Assembly (NCBI RefSeq): GCF_006149045.1
Contig: NZ_VBSN01000038.1
Span: forward strand, 310,001-374,000
Source of the DNA: Dyadobacter flavalbus
Lineage (GTDB): Bacteria; Bacteroidota; Bacteroidia; Cytophagales; Spirosomataceae
Length of the DNA stretch: 64,000 nt
Direction of reading: 5' to 3'
Below, one piece after another: positions 8,290 to 17,156 of this stretch. The notes below the pieces were generated by a model. That model did not search any database. It saw nothing but the letters and a program-made list of their open reading frames with translations, and was not told the DNA's origin. How positions within the stretch are numbered: the first letter of the stretch is position 1; every line of letters begins with the position of its first letter. The position numbers were made by a program, and so were the translations under genes.

Positions 8290-9774
8290 ATGAAAAGCAT
8301 TTTAAAAGAACTGATTGCCTCCAACAAGCAGATAGAAAAAGCAGATCAGGAAGCGCGTATCGCGGAAATCAACAATCCTGCCACCAGCGACAGCAGAAGA
8401 AACTTTTTAAGAAAAACCGCACTGGGCGGCATCGCACTGGGCGGACTGATGGGCATGTCTACTGAAGACACCATTGCGCAGGCTACTTCCAAAGTGAGCC
8501 GTGCATCAAAGCCTTCAGAATTGAAAATCACGGATCTGCGCTATTGCATTGTACAGAATGTAGGCCGTACGCCCATTATCCGGATTGATACAAATCAGGG
8601 AATTTACGGACTGGGTGAAGTGCGGGACGGCGCAGACGAACGCTATGCGCTGTCGCTGAAAAGCCATTTGCTCGGCCATAATCCCTGCAATGTGGAAATG
8701 CTTTTCAAATCCATCAAGCAGTTCGGATTTCACGGACGTCAGGCGGGAGGCGTTTGCGGCGTGGAAATGGCACTTTGGGACTTGTGCGGAAAAGCGTACG
8801 GCGTTCCGTGCTGGCAGCTGCTCGGCGGCCGTTACCGCGACAAGGTAAGGCTTTATGCCGATACACCGGAATCCGATGACCTGAACGAGTTTAAACAAAA
8901 AATCAAATACCGTACGGTGGATCAGGGTTACACCTGGCTGAAAATGGATGTTTCCATCGGTATGCTTAAAAACCTGGAAAATGGCGTGGTAAACAACAAA
9001 TTCTGGGGCGGCGGGTTTTCACAATGGACAGGTGATTACTATTCGTATGCCAATACACGTCATCCGTTCACAGGAATCCAGATTACGGAAAAAGGACTTG
9101 CCGAAATGGCGCGCGTCGTGGATGACGTACGCAGTGTGATCGGTTATGAAATTCCCTTGTCTACGGACCACTACGGCCATTTTGATATGAACAATGGAAT
9201 AAGATTGGGAAAAGCACTTGAAAAATACCGTCTGGCGTGGCTTGAAGACATGGTTCCATGGGAATATACGGATCAGTGGCGAACCATTTCGGATGCCCTC
9301 GAAACCCCGACCCTGACCGGCGAGGATATTTACCTGAAAGAAGGATTTAAGACATTGATTGACAAACGTGCAATTGACATCATCCATCCGGACCTTGCTT
9401 CTTCCGGCGGATTGCTGGAAACCAAACGCATCGGGGATTATGCGGAAGACAACGGAATTGCCATGGCCATGCACTTTGCAGGAACGCCGGTAAGCTTTAT
9501 GGCCAATGTACATTGTGCCGCTGCAACGCAGAACTTCCTTGCGCTGGAACACCATTCGGTGGACGTTCCATGGTGGGAAAGCCTGGTTAAAACAACCGAC
9601 GGGCGCAAACTGATCGACAAAGGATTTGCTACCGTTCCGCTGGACGCGCCGGGACTGGGAATTGAACTTAATGAAGAAGAGGTTAAGAAACACTTGAACG
9701 CCAAAGACAAGAGCTTCTTCGCTCCTACCCCGGACTGGAACGACATCCGTTCGCACGACCGTCTCTGGAGTTGA
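8290..9774 (+). CDS. Tat-exported enolase-superfamily (mandelate racemase/sugar-acid dehydratase-like) protein
   Basis: This 494-residue enzyme has an N-terminal cytoplasmic tail and then a twin-arginine signal, SRRNFLRKTALGG (residues 35-47), followed by a hydrophobic Gly/Ala/Leu stretch. The barrel keeps all mandelate-racemase-subgroup residues at family spacing. Metal ligands are Asp293, Glu319 and Glu345 (26 and 26 apart), and the catalytic dyad is Asp368 and His395 (23 and 50 after the third ligand). Lys218-x-Asp220 occupies the second-strand position, followed by an insertion of about 44 residues. His294 lies next to the first ligand. This matches galactonate-type dehydratases that convert aldonic acids to 2-keto-3-deoxy acids. 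Export to the periplasm is unusual for the family. The gene is 138 bp after the RraA-like gene, across a repeat-containing spacer. Confidence 0.88.
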   Translation: MKSILKELIASNKQIEKADQEARIAEINNPATSDSRRNFLRKTALGGIALGGLMGMSTEDTIAQATSKVSRASKPSELKITDLRYCIVQNVGRTPIIRIDTNQGIYGLGEVRDGADERYALSLKSHLLGHNPCNVEMLFKSIKQFGFHGRQAGGVCGVEMALWDLCGKAYGVPCWQLLGGRYRDKVRLYADTPESDDLNEFKQKIKYRTVDQGYTWLKMDVSIGMLKNLENGVVNNKFWGGGFSQWTGDYYSYANTRHPFTGIQITEKGLAEMARVVDDVRSVIGYEIPLSTDHYGHFDMNNGIRLGKALEKYRLAWLEDMVPWEYTDQWRTISDALETPTLTGEDIYLKEGFKTLIDKRAIDIIHPDLASSGGLLETKRIGDYAEDNGIAMAMHFAGTPVSFMANVHCAAATQNFLALEHHSVDVPWWESLVKTTDGRKLIDKGFATVPLDAPGLGIELNEEEVKKHLNAKDKSFFAPTPDWNDIRSHDRLWS

Positions 9775-9793
9775 TTCCGTTTCGGCAATCCTT

Positions 9794-9844
9794 TTCAGGG
9801 CTGAATGGCTAATTGTTAACAAACCATTACCATTCAGCCCTGAA
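9794..9844. repeat. Perfect 15-bp inverted repeat between dehydratase and antiporter genes
   Basis: TTCAGGGCTGAATGG at 9794-9808 is exactly complementary to CCATTCAGCCCTGAA at 9830-9844, with a 21-nt AT-rich loop. The right arm is followed by only a few T residues, so intrinsic termination is possible but not typical. It starts about 20 bp after the dehydratase stop and ends 73 bp before the antiporter ATG, so it could end the susCD operon, act as an attenuator or serve as a protein-binding site. Confidence 0.7.
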
Positions 9845-9917
9845 TGCTTTAAAACAGCCCCTGAATTGGCAAATCTTCGATATTTTGGTATTTTGCGCGG
9901 AACAATACCTCTATATA

Positions 9918-12191
9918 ATGAAGAACTTCCGCAATCTTTTTTTCTATACGGTTACTATCGCGGCCTTTTCTGCATTGCTTTACTTCTTTATCCAGCAGGG
10001 CCAGTCTCTTGAAAATGCTTCCCGGATCAATCACAACAGTGCAGGCGACTCGTCGGCGTGGAAGCAGTTTACGGAAACTTTTCAGCACAATGTAACACAC
10101 CCGCTTGCCATACTGCTTCTTCAGATTATAACGATCATCATGGTAGCCCGTTTTCTTGGCTGGGTTTGTAAATCCATTGGTCAGCCGTCCGTGATTGGTG
10201 AAATTGCAGCCGGCATTTTGCTTGGCCCGTCGCTGACGGGCATGTATTTTCCTGAATTTTCAAGTTTTATGTTTCCGGCACAGTCGCTCGGAAACCTTCA
10301 GTTCCTGAGCCAGATCGGGTTGATCCTTTTCATGTTCATTATTGGCATGGAGCTTGATCTTAAAGTACTTAAGACCAAAGCATCGGAAGCCATTGTCATC
10401 AGTCATGCCAGCATCATCCTGCCCTTTGCGCTGGGTGTCGGCCTGGCCTTATACATTTACAGGCAATTCGCTCCGGACGGCATCAGCTTTCTGTCCTTTG
10501 CGCTGTTTATAGGCATCGCATTGAGCATCACCGCTTTTCCGGTACTGGCACGCATTGTTCAGGAAAGAGGACTGTCAAAAACAAAGCTCGGAACCATGGT
10601 CATTACGTGTGCGGCTACGGATGATATTACGGCCTGGTGCATCCTTGCTGCGGTAATCGCCATTGTCAAGGCGGGTTCCATTATCAGCTCGGTTTTTACC
10701 ATTTTGCTGGCGGCCGCATACGTCCTGTTCATGCTGAAAGTCCTTAAACCCGTTCTGCACCGGATCGGGAACCATTATTCGTACAAAGAAGGAATGACAA
10801 AACCCATCGTAGCGTTTTTCTTCCTAACCCTTTTATTGTCATCTTATTGCACCGAAGTGATCGGCATTCACGCGCTTTTCGGCGCATTTATGGCGGGTGT
10901 TGTCATGCCTTCCAATCAGCGTTTCAGGAATATTTTCATTGAAAAAGTGGAAGACGTTTCCATGGTGCTTTTGCTGCCGCTGTTTTTCGTATTTACAGGC
11001 CTACGGACACAGATCGGACTGCTGAACGACCTTTATTTATGGCAGGTTACGGGACTGATCATTGCTGCGGCGGTTACCGGAAAATTTGCAGGCAGCGCCA
11101 TTGCTGCCAAATTTGTAAAGCAATCCTGGCGTGACAGTCTGATCATCGGCTCACTGATGAACACGCGCGGTTTAATGGAGCTTGTGGTGCTAAATATCGG
11201 CTACGATATCGGCGTTTTATCGCCGGAAATTTTTGCCATGATGGTCATTATGGCGCTGGTCACCACTTGTATGACCGGACCTGCGCTTGACCTGATCGAC
11301 AAATTCATGCCGCAGAAAAAGTGGGACGATCTGCAGGAAGCGGCTTTGCCGTCCCGATTTTCCGTTTTGATTGCCTTTGCAAGTCCGCAGAGCGGCCGTA
11401 AAATGCTGAGGCTTGCCAATAAACTGATCCAGAAAAATACCTCCCAGCAGCAGATTACCGCTTTACATCTTACTCCCAGCAGTTACCTGAATCAGGTCAA
11501 CACCGAAGAGTATCAGTTTGAGACATTCCGGCCGGTTACCGAAGAAGCCAGAACGCTCGATATGCCGTTTGTTTCCCTTTTCAAACCTTCGCAGAATATT
11601 GTTCACGACATTATAGAAACGGCCAACAACGGAGAATACGACATGCTGCTGATCGGCATAGGACATACTGTTTTCGAAGGAACTTTCCTCGGCAGGATCC
11701 TTGGGTTTACTTCCAAAATCATCAGTCGCAACAGGCTGTTTGATACGCTGACCGGAAAAGAAAAACTGTTTCATGCCGACATTTTTGACGAACGTACCAC
11801 GCATCTCATCAAATCCGTGAAGGTTCCGCTTGGAATTTTTATTGAAAAAAACCTGGAAAAAGTAGAGCATGTTTTCCTTCCTGTTTTTTCAGCCAACGAC
11901 CTTTTTTTACTTGAATTTGCGTCCAGGTTACTGGCCAAGGATCCTATCAGGCTGACTATTATGAACCCGGCCGAAATCCCGGATTCAGATTCGGAAATAC
12001 GGAACGCGCTGGCTGCCGTGCAGCAGATGGATCCCGGGAAAATTACTTTACATACGACTACGGCGCTGGAAAAGGATTTTCTAAATCAGAAGGATTTGAT
12101 GATCATCAGTCTGAACAGCTGGAAAAAAGCCGTGGAGTCGCATAGTATATGGCTGTCGCATTCACCGTCCGTTTTAATCCTGCGCAGTTGA
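9918..12191 (+). CDS. CPA2-type cation/proton antiporter with C-terminal UspA-like region
   Basis: I start this at ATG 9918 (757 residues). An in-frame TTG 35 codons earlier runs through the inverted repeat and gives a non-conserved-looking leader. After one early membrane span (about 8-27) there is a Na+/H+ exchanger domain of roughly 12 helices (about 65-455). Landmarks are GQPSVIGEIAAGILLGPSL, GIALSITAFPVLARIVQERG and TCAATDDITAWCILA, which carries the Asp pair typical of electrogenic CPA2 transporters. The last 270 residues are soluble and resemble universal-stress-like nucleotide-binding regions found on many such proteins. It probably exchanges Na+ or K+ for H+ across the inner membrane. 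It is separated from the susCD operon by an inverted repeat, so it is probably an independent unit. Confidence 0.92.
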   Translation: MKNFRNLFFYTVTIAAFSALLYFFIQQGQSLENASRINHNSAGDSSAWKQFTETFQHNVTHPLAILLLQIITIIMVARFLGWVCKSIGQPSVIGEIAAGILLGPSLTGMYFPEFSSFMFPAQSLGNLQFLSQIGLILFMFIIGMELDLKVLKTKASEAIVISHASIILPFALGVGLALYIYRQFAPDGISFLSFALFIGIALSITAFPVLARIVQERGLSKTKLGTMVITCAATDDITAWCILAAVIAIVKAGSIISSVFTILLAAAYVLFMLKVLKPVLHRIGNHYSYKEGMTKPIVAFFFLTLLLSSYCTEVIGIHALFGAFMAGVVMPSNQRFRNIFIEKVEDVSMVLLLPLFFVFTGLRTQIGLLNDLYLWQVTGLIIAAAVTGKFAGSAIAAKFVKQSWRDSLIIGSLMNTRGLMELVVLNIGYDIGVLSPEIFAMMVIMALVTTCMTGPALDLIDKFMPQKKWDDLQEAALPSRFSVLIAFASPQSGRKMLRLANKLIQKNTSQQQITALHLTPSSYLNQVNTEEYQFETFRPVTEEARTLDMPFVSLFKPSQNIVHDIIETANNGEYDMLLIGIGHTVFEGTFLGRILGFTSKIISRNRLFDTLTGKEKLFHADIFDERTTHLIKSVKVPLGIFIEKNLEKVEHVFLPVFSANDLFLLEFASRLLAKDPIRLTIMNPAEIPDSDSEIRNALAAVQQMDPGKITLHTTTALEKDFLNQKDLMIISLNSWKKAVESHSIWLSHSPSVLILRS

Positions 12192-12316
12192 TATCTTGCC
12201 GGATAATCATTCCGATTACCTTAGGATAAACCGATAAGCCGGATCAACTTATTCTGCTTACATTGCCGGCCGCATAGACCTATTTATGCGCCAAACACTA
12301 CACACCCGCTCCTTGA

Positions 12317-12964
12317 ATGCAGTTTATTATCAAATTATACCTTGCATTAGGGCTTGCCGCCATGCTTTCGCCAAATGCATTTTCACAGATTTCAACCGAT
12401 TCCATTGCGGGCGAATATCATCTGCAGGATGTAATGGAAACCGCATCGGCCGTATTACTGAAGCCCGACAGTACATTTGAACTATTTTTCTCCTACGGAT
12501 CGGTTGACAGAAAGGGAAGCGGAAAATGGCAGTTTGATAAAGGAAAAATCATCCTCAACAGCAGCCCAAAGCCGTATGCTGACCTCAAACTGGTTTCCAG
12601 CAAGGCAAAATCCGGGGAATATACAACGGTTCGAATCCGGCATCCAAACAAACAGATTTTACCGTATTTTGAAGTTTTGGCCAAAAGTCCTGATGGCGAT
12701 CAATTTGGTAAAATGGATGCAAAAGGATACGTCAAATTACCGAAAGTTAAAGCCGGCAACCTGGAAGTATTTTTCAGCTTCACACCGGAACGATACTCGG
12801 CATTTCAGGTCAATCCGGAAGATAATTACTTCGTATTTCAGGTGGAACCCTGGATTATGGAGATATTTGTAAAGGATATGGCCCTGACGGTTCATGAAAA
12901 CGGGTTGGTTGGGAGCCACCCGCTTTTACGCGGAAACTCCCTTTTTTACAGAAAGGTAAATTAA
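12317..12964 (+). CDS. Secreted protein of unknown function
   Basis: The 215-residue product begins with a clear signal peptide (about residues 1-23, cleavage near NAFSQ). The remainder has an alternating hydrophobic pattern (AGEYHLQDVMETASAVLLKP, then GSGKWQFDKGKIIL) that suggests a small beta-sandwich or lipocalin-like fold of the kind that scores substituent cost in secreted Bacteroidota proteins. I do not recognise a family. It is flanked by 125 bp on the left and a 250-bp regulatory-looking spacer on the right, so it is probably monocistronic. Confidence 0.75.
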   Translation: MQFIIKLYLALGLAAMLSPNAFSQISTDSIAGEYHLQDVMETASAVLLKPDSTFELFFSYGSVDRKGSGKWQFDKGKIILNSSPKPYADLKLVSSKAKSGEYTTVRIRHPNKQILPYFEVLAKSPDGDQFGKMDAKGYVKLPKVKAGNLEVFFSFTPERYSAFQVNPEDNYFVFQVEPWIMEIFVKDMALTVHENGLVGSHPLLRGNSLFYRKVN

Positions 12965-13119
12965 GCTGTTACAAGCAATTTTCCTTTCAACATTTCACTT
13001 TTCACCATACACACAACTGGAAAATTCCGGTCAAATCCGTACGTTACTGTCCGAATCCGAACGCCAAATAACATCTTACCAGAAACAACTAGCTATTGTT
13101 CAGGAATTTAGCATTCAGG

Positions 13120-13160
13120 TATGTATTTTATACAAAGAACTATGTAATACCTTGTACATA
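13120..13160. promoter_or_regulatory. Palindromic operator candidate upstream of the ABC permease
   Basis: TATGTA (13141-13146), 8 nt, then TACATA (13155-13160) is a perfect inverted repeat. Just upstream TGTAT-TTT-ATACA (13122-13134) is a second palindrome of similar wording. The ATGT...ACAT wording resembles sites bound by PadR-family regulators, which commonly govern Bacteroidota permeases of the type encoded 55 bp downstream. No padR gene is in this window, so the regulator is not identified. Confidence 0.5.
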
Positions 13161-13214
13161 TCGTTTAGCTATGAAAATTTTTGTCATAAGGTTCAGTCAT
13201 AAACTTCTTTTATC

Positions 13215-15647
13215 ATGCTGAAAAACTACTTTAAGGTTGCCTGGCGGAACCTTGTCCGGAATCGTACTTTCTCGGTAATCAACATTGCAGGTTTTGCGAT
13301 CGGGCTGGCTTCCTGCATGCTCATCAGTCTGTATGTGCTTGACGAACTGAGCTTTGACCGTTTCAATACCAAAGCAAACCGCATTGTGCGGGTCGTTTTC
13401 AGTGGTGTTATACAGGGTGGAAAGATGCACGAAGCGCATGTAATGCCGCCGACTGCCGCGGCACTCAAAGCCGATTATCCCGAAGTGCTGGAAGCTACAC
13501 GCATTCGTCAGGGCGGCGAACCGGTTATTCAGATAGGACAAAAACTTTTTACAAACGACAGGCTGGCCTTTGTAGATTCCAATTTCCTTGCCGTTTTTAC
13601 GCTGCCATTGCTGCAGGGAAATCCCGGCACAGCCTTGACCGAGCCCAATTCTGTTGTGATTTCGAAAACAATGGCCGAAAAATATTTTGGAAACAAGGAT
13701 GCGCTGGGAAAAGAACTGCATCTGAAAGACTGGAAAACCATTTACAAGGTTACCGGCGTGATGGAAGAAATTCCGGCCAACTCCCATTTTCATTTTGACC
13801 TGCTTGCCTCCATGTCCACGTATAAAGACGCCAGTTCGCCGTCCTGGATGGTTTCAGAATTTTTTACTTATCTCCTTTTGCCTGAGGGTTATGACTACAA
13901 AAAGCTTGAAGCAAAACTTCCGCAGACTGTTCAGAAATACATGGCTCCGCAGATTAAACAGGGATTGGGCGTAAGTCTGGAAGAGTTCCGGAAAAGCGGA
14001 AACGATGTCGCCCTGCATTTGCAGCCGCTTACGGATATTCACTTGCATTCGGATTTTCAGTACGATCTCGGAAGCAACGGTGAACTGCGGTATGTGTATA
14101 TTTTCGGTGCCATCGCAGTTATCATGCTGCTCATTGCCTGTATCAACTTTATGAATCTTTCTACAGCCGGTTCTTCCAGACGTGCGCGTGAAGTGGGTGT
14201 GAGAAAAGTGATGGGTTCCGCCAGATATGAACTGATCTGGCAATTTCTCACGGAATCCCTCCTGCTGACATCCATTGCTTTGATAATGGCTTCGGTCATT
14301 TGTGCGGCAGCCTTGCCAATGTTCAATCTGCTGTCCGGAAAAAACCTTGTTTTGCATTGGAATTTTGTTCTGGAACTGGTTCCCGCACTGCTGACTTTCG
14401 GTTTGTCTGTAGGCGTACTTGCAGGCAGTTACCCGGCCTTTTTCCTTTCATCGTTCAAGCCGGTAGCCGTTCTGAAAGGCGGATCAGCATCTGTCAGGCC
14501 TGGCTCTTCAAACCGGAATGCCGGGTTAAGAAGCGGGCTGGTCGTTTTCCAGTTTTTTATTTCCATTACTTTGATAATAGGCACAACTGTCGTTTATCAG
14601 CAACTGAAATTCATTCAGCATAAAAAGCTGGGTTACGATAAAAATCAGGTTCTGGTGATCCCGGCATGGGCATTGGGGAAAAACTGGGAAGCGTTCCGGA
14701 ATGAAACGGAGCGCAACGCAAACGTTCAGAAGATCAGTCTTTCCAGCTATGTTCCCGCCGGTCCTTCCAACAATAACAACTTCATGCTTACACCGGAAAA
14801 TAATCCCGCACAGTTTCTGAAAACACTCCGTTACGAAGTGGATTACAATTATGTGGACGTGTTGGGAATGGAAATGGCCGCAGGCAGGAATTTTTCCAAA
14901 GCATACGGTACAGATTCTACGGCTATTATTATCAATGAAACTGCTGCCAAAAACTTCGGCTGGAAAACCGATGCGCTCAATAAAACCGTTTTGCACCGAA
15001 ACAATGAAGGAAAACAGCAAACTTACCGGATTATAGGCGTTGTAAAGGACTTTCATTTCCGGTCGATGCACGAACGCATTGCGCCGCTTGTCATGACCTT
15101 GAATACCGGCGGAGGTTCCATGATTATCAAAACCCGGACTTCGGAAGTATCCGGTTTGCTCGCAGGCATGCAGAAAAACTGGGAAAGTTTCAAACCGGAT
15201 CTGCCCTTTACGTATTGGTTTCTGGACGACAGCTATAACGAAATTTACAGGACCGAACAAAAAACCGGCCGGATTCTGGGCATTTTTGCAGCGCTGACCA
15301 TCCTTGTTGCCTGCCTCGGATTATACGGACTTGCTACGTTTACTGCCGAGCAACGCAAAAAGGAAATCGGGGTTCGAAAGGTGCTTGGCGCTTCGGTAAG
15401 CGGAATTGTTGCACTGCTTTCAAGGGATTTCCTGAAACTGGTTGCTGTTGCCATTGTTCTTGCAATGCCTGCGGCCGGCTGGATGATGACCAGATGGCTT
15501 CAGGAATTTGCTTACAGGATTGAAATCTCATGGTGGATGTTTGCCCTTGCCGGATTGCTTTCCATTGCGGTTGCCTTGTTCACCGTTTCGTTTCAGTCGG
15601 TAAAAGCAGCCATGATGAACCCTGTCAGATCACTCCGATCGGAATAA
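13215..15647 (+). CDS. ABC transporter permease of the MacB/FtsX type
   Basis: This inner-membrane protein of 810 residues has the Bacteroidota double-FtsX layout. An N-terminal helix (MLKNYFKVAWRNLVRNRTFS, then a span at about 20-42) is followed by a MacB-type periplasmic domain (about 45-280) and three helices with the FtsX signature (about 285-430, RRAREVGVRKVMGSAR). A second periplasmic domain and a second FtsX triplet (about 680-805, EQRKKEIGVRKVLGAS) complete it. Such proteins act with a separate ATPase as mechanotransmitters for efflux or stress sensing rather than classical pumps. No ATPase or adaptor gene is adjacent, so it is an orphan permease here. It sits behind a palindromic operator candidate. 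Confidence 0.93.
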   Translation: MLKNYFKVAWRNLVRNRTFSVINIAGFAIGLASCMLISLYVLDELSFDRFNTKANRIVRVVFSGVIQGGKMHEAHVMPPTAAALKADYPEVLEATRIRQGGEPVIQIGQKLFTNDRLAFVDSNFLAVFTLPLLQGNPGTALTEPNSVVISKTMAEKYFGNKDALGKELHLKDWKTIYKVTGVMEEIPANSHFHFDLLASMSTYKDASSPSWMVSEFFTYLLLPEGYDYKKLEAKLPQTVQKYMAPQIKQGLGVSLEEFRKSGNDVALHLQPLTDIHLHSDFQYDLGSNGELRYVYIFGAIAVIMLLIACINFMNLSTAGSSRRAREVGVRKVMGSARYELIWQFLTESLLLTSIALIMASVICAAALPMFNLLSGKNLVLHWNFVLELVPALLTFGLSVGVLAGSYPAFFLSSFKPVAVLKGGSASVRPGSSNRNAGLRSGLVVFQFFISITLIIGTTVVYQQLKFIQHKKLGYDKNQVLVIPAWALGKNWEAFRNETERNANVQKISLSSYVPAGPSNNNNFMLTPENNPAQFLKTLRYEVDYNYVDVLGMEMAAGRNFSKAYGTDSTAIIINETAAKNFGWKTDALNKTVLHRNNEGKQQTYRIIGVVKDFHFRSMHERIAPLVMTLNTGGGSMIIKTRTSEVSGLLAGMQKNWESFKPDLPFTYWFLDDSYNEIYRTEQKTGRILGIFAALTILVACLGLYGLATFTAEQRKKEIGVRKVLGASVSGIVALLSRDFLKLVAVAIVLAMPAAGWMMTRWLQEFAYRIEISWWMFALAGLLSIAVALFTVSFQSVKAAMMNPVRSLRSE

Positions 15648-15808
15648 TCACGGGTAATAATTTCAAACTTACCATTCAGAATGTACGGTTCGGATTACCG
15701 CAGGTACCGGTTTTTATAAAGCATGATTTTTACATCCGCAAAATGCTTTGCTGATCATACTGGAACAATTATTTATGTAATCAGCATATCACTAAATTGA
15801 AATTTGCC

Positions 15809-16291
15809 ATGGCATATGATTCAGCAGTTATAGACGTTTTGAACGATCTGATACTTATAAATAACGACCGCGTTGCCGGTTATGAAAAAGCATACGACGA
15901 AACAAAAGAAATTGAAACCGACTTGCGTGCATTGTTCAAGGGTCTCGCTTCCAACAGCAGGGATTTCGCAAGTGACCTGAAAGCCGAAGTTACAAAGCTG
16001 GGCGGCGAGCCGGAATCCGGAACAATGGTTTCAGGAAAAATTTACAGGGCATGGATGGATATCCGTTCCGTTTTTACAAATGATAACAGAAGAGCTGTTC
16101 TTGAAAATGCCGAAACCGGCGAAGATGCAGCCAAAAAAGCATATGAAGAAGCACTGCAGTCTGACCAGCTTCCGGCTGATATACGGCAAATGGTCGTTAA
16201 CCAGCAAACGTCCATTCTGGCTGCTCACGAGTTGATCAAAAAAGAAAGAGACAGACAAAGGAACATTTCACATTTTCCTTTGACGAACTAA
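15809..16291 (+). CDS. DUF2383/PA2169-like four-helix-bundle protein
   Basis: I choose ATG 15809 (160 residues) over an in-frame TTG at 15797. The sequence is almost wholly helical and matches the ferritin-like PA2169/DUF2383 group: VIDVLNDLILINNDRVAGYEKA, then LRALFKGLASNSRDFASDL, and a repeated second helix pair in the C-terminal half. These proteins are small cytoplasmic four-helix bundles of uncertain role, often stress-associated. The stop overlaps the first base of a strong bidirectional terminator shared with the convergent marR gene. Confidence 0.85.
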   Translation: MAYDSAVIDVLNDLILINNDRVAGYEKAYDETKEIETDLRALFKGLASNSRDFASDLKAEVTKLGGEPESGTMVSGKIYRAWMDIRSVFTNDNRRAVLENAETGEDAAKKAYEEALQSDQLPADIRQMVVNQQTSILAAHELIKKERDRQRNISHFPLTN

Positions 16292-16319
16292 AAAAAGCCG
16301 GATTAATCCGGCTTTTTTT
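16291..16319. terminator. Bidirectional intrinsic terminator
   Basis: GCCGGATTAATCCGGC (16297-16312) is a perfect palindrome flanked by A6 on the left and T7 on the right, so it can end transcription from the four-helix-bundle gene on the plus strand and marR on the minus strand. Confidence 0.92.
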
Positions 16320-16339
16320 AGTTAATGACATAAGTTTAT

Positions 16340-16774
16340 TTACTGAATGCTTCCGCCAAGTTCCACGATCATTTTTGAAATTTCATCCAGCTTTTTGTTT
16401 TTAACAGCACTCATCAGCTGATCGGCAGTGGATTCTGCCGTGTTCACCGCTTCTGCAAGCACCCGCTTTCCGGCATTTGCAAGCTTCACATACGATACTC
16501 TTGCATCGCGGCTATTGGCCTCACGTTTTACCATACCTAATTTTTCCAGCGGCGTCAGCATACGCGTAATTCCTGAGGCGGTTAATCCTATCTTTTCAGC
16601 AAGATCAATCCGCCTCATTTTCTCATCTGGCGCAGTGCTCAGGTGAAACAAAATCATGAATTCATTGAGGTTAATGCCATGACTTCCCAGACGTGCATCA
16701 AAGCGTTTGGCAGCCAGGGTCTGTACCATTGTAAGATTAAGAAACAGTTTTAAAGATTGCGATAAATCCGACAT
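16340..16774 (-). CDS. MarR family winged-helix transcriptional regulator
   Basis: The protein is a compact MarR-type regulator with an N-terminal dimerisation helix, a winged helix-turn-helix (about residues 40-100, MRRIDLAEKIGLTASGITRMLTPLEKLGMV, then the wing REANSRDARVSYVKLA) and a C-terminal helix. I take the ATG at 16774 (144 residues). An upstream in-frame ATG at 16807 would add MSIINKVIIIV, which is not typical and would leave almost no leader after the -7 element at 16821-16828. The gene is alone and convergent with the four-helix-bundle gene. Its ligand and targets are unknown. The ClC gene is 380 bp away, on the same strand but separated by repeats. Confidence 0.9.
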   Translation of the reverse strand: MSDLSQSLKLFLNLTMVQTLAAKRFDARLGSHGINLNEFMILFHLSTAPDEKMRRIDLAEKIGLTASGITRMLTPLEKLGMVKREANSRDARVSYVKLANAGKRVLAEAVNTAESTADQLMSAVKNKKLDEISKMIVELGGSIQ

Positions 16775-16807
16775 TACAATAATAATTACTTTATTAATAA
16801 TTGACAT

Positions 16808-17156
16808 ATACTTGATAACTCAAATATATTACAAATAAAATACTTTGCAAGCAGCTGTATTGCAGTATTTTTCAACCTTACTTTCCAAAAAACTTAATGC
16901 ATTGATTCCGAAGTACATTGCAGACTTTGTAAAGCAAAGAGTAAAAGGTTGTATGCGAAAAGGGAAATGCTGAATTGCGACGCGGGGAACATAGAATGTG
17001 AAATGGTGAAAGGCAGAATGTAAAATGTAAGATGTAAAGGATGCAAAAAGTAAAGTTTTTAACGTGCGAATGCTTTTCCAGTCAGATCGCTTTCTACCTT
17101 TTACTTATTACATTTTACTTTGTACATTTTACTTTGTACATGACACGATTTTCCAG
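16808..17156. repeat. 349-bp gene-free spacer with degenerate GTAAAA/TTTTAC repeats
   Basis: The right-hand 210 bases are low-complexity repeats. 16935-17057 holds purine-rich words (AGTAAAAGG, GTGAAATGGTGAAAGG, GTAAAATGTAAGATGTAAAGG). 17092-17141 holds the loose complement (CTTTTACTTATTACATTTTAC) ending in two exact tandem copies of TACATTTTACTTTG (17109-17122, 17123-17136) and a partial third. The halves could form a long imperfect hairpin. I see no open reading frame or RNA gene. The left end carries the marR promoter candidate. Confidence 0.65.
16821..16828 (-). promoter_or_regulatory. Candidate -7 element for marR
   Basis: On the minus strand this reads TATATTTG, a match to the Bacteroidota -7 consensus TAnnTTTG. 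No good -33 TTG is seen at the expected distance. Position favours the downstream marR start at 16774. Confidence 0.35.

Noticed and set aside
9813..9917. TTG-initiated N-terminal extension of the antiporter
   Set aside because: It would be translated through the right arm of a perfect inverted repeat, and the ATG at 9918 gives a normal start directly before the first membrane helix.
14526..15260. Antisense frame of 244 codons inside the ABC permease gene
   Set aside because: It lies wholly within a well-supported conserved gene in another frame and has no recognisable domain; a shadow frame.
17109..17141. Tandem 14-bp units considered as a CRISPR-like array
   Set aside because: Units are adjacent without spacers, too few and low in complexity, and no cas gene is in the window.
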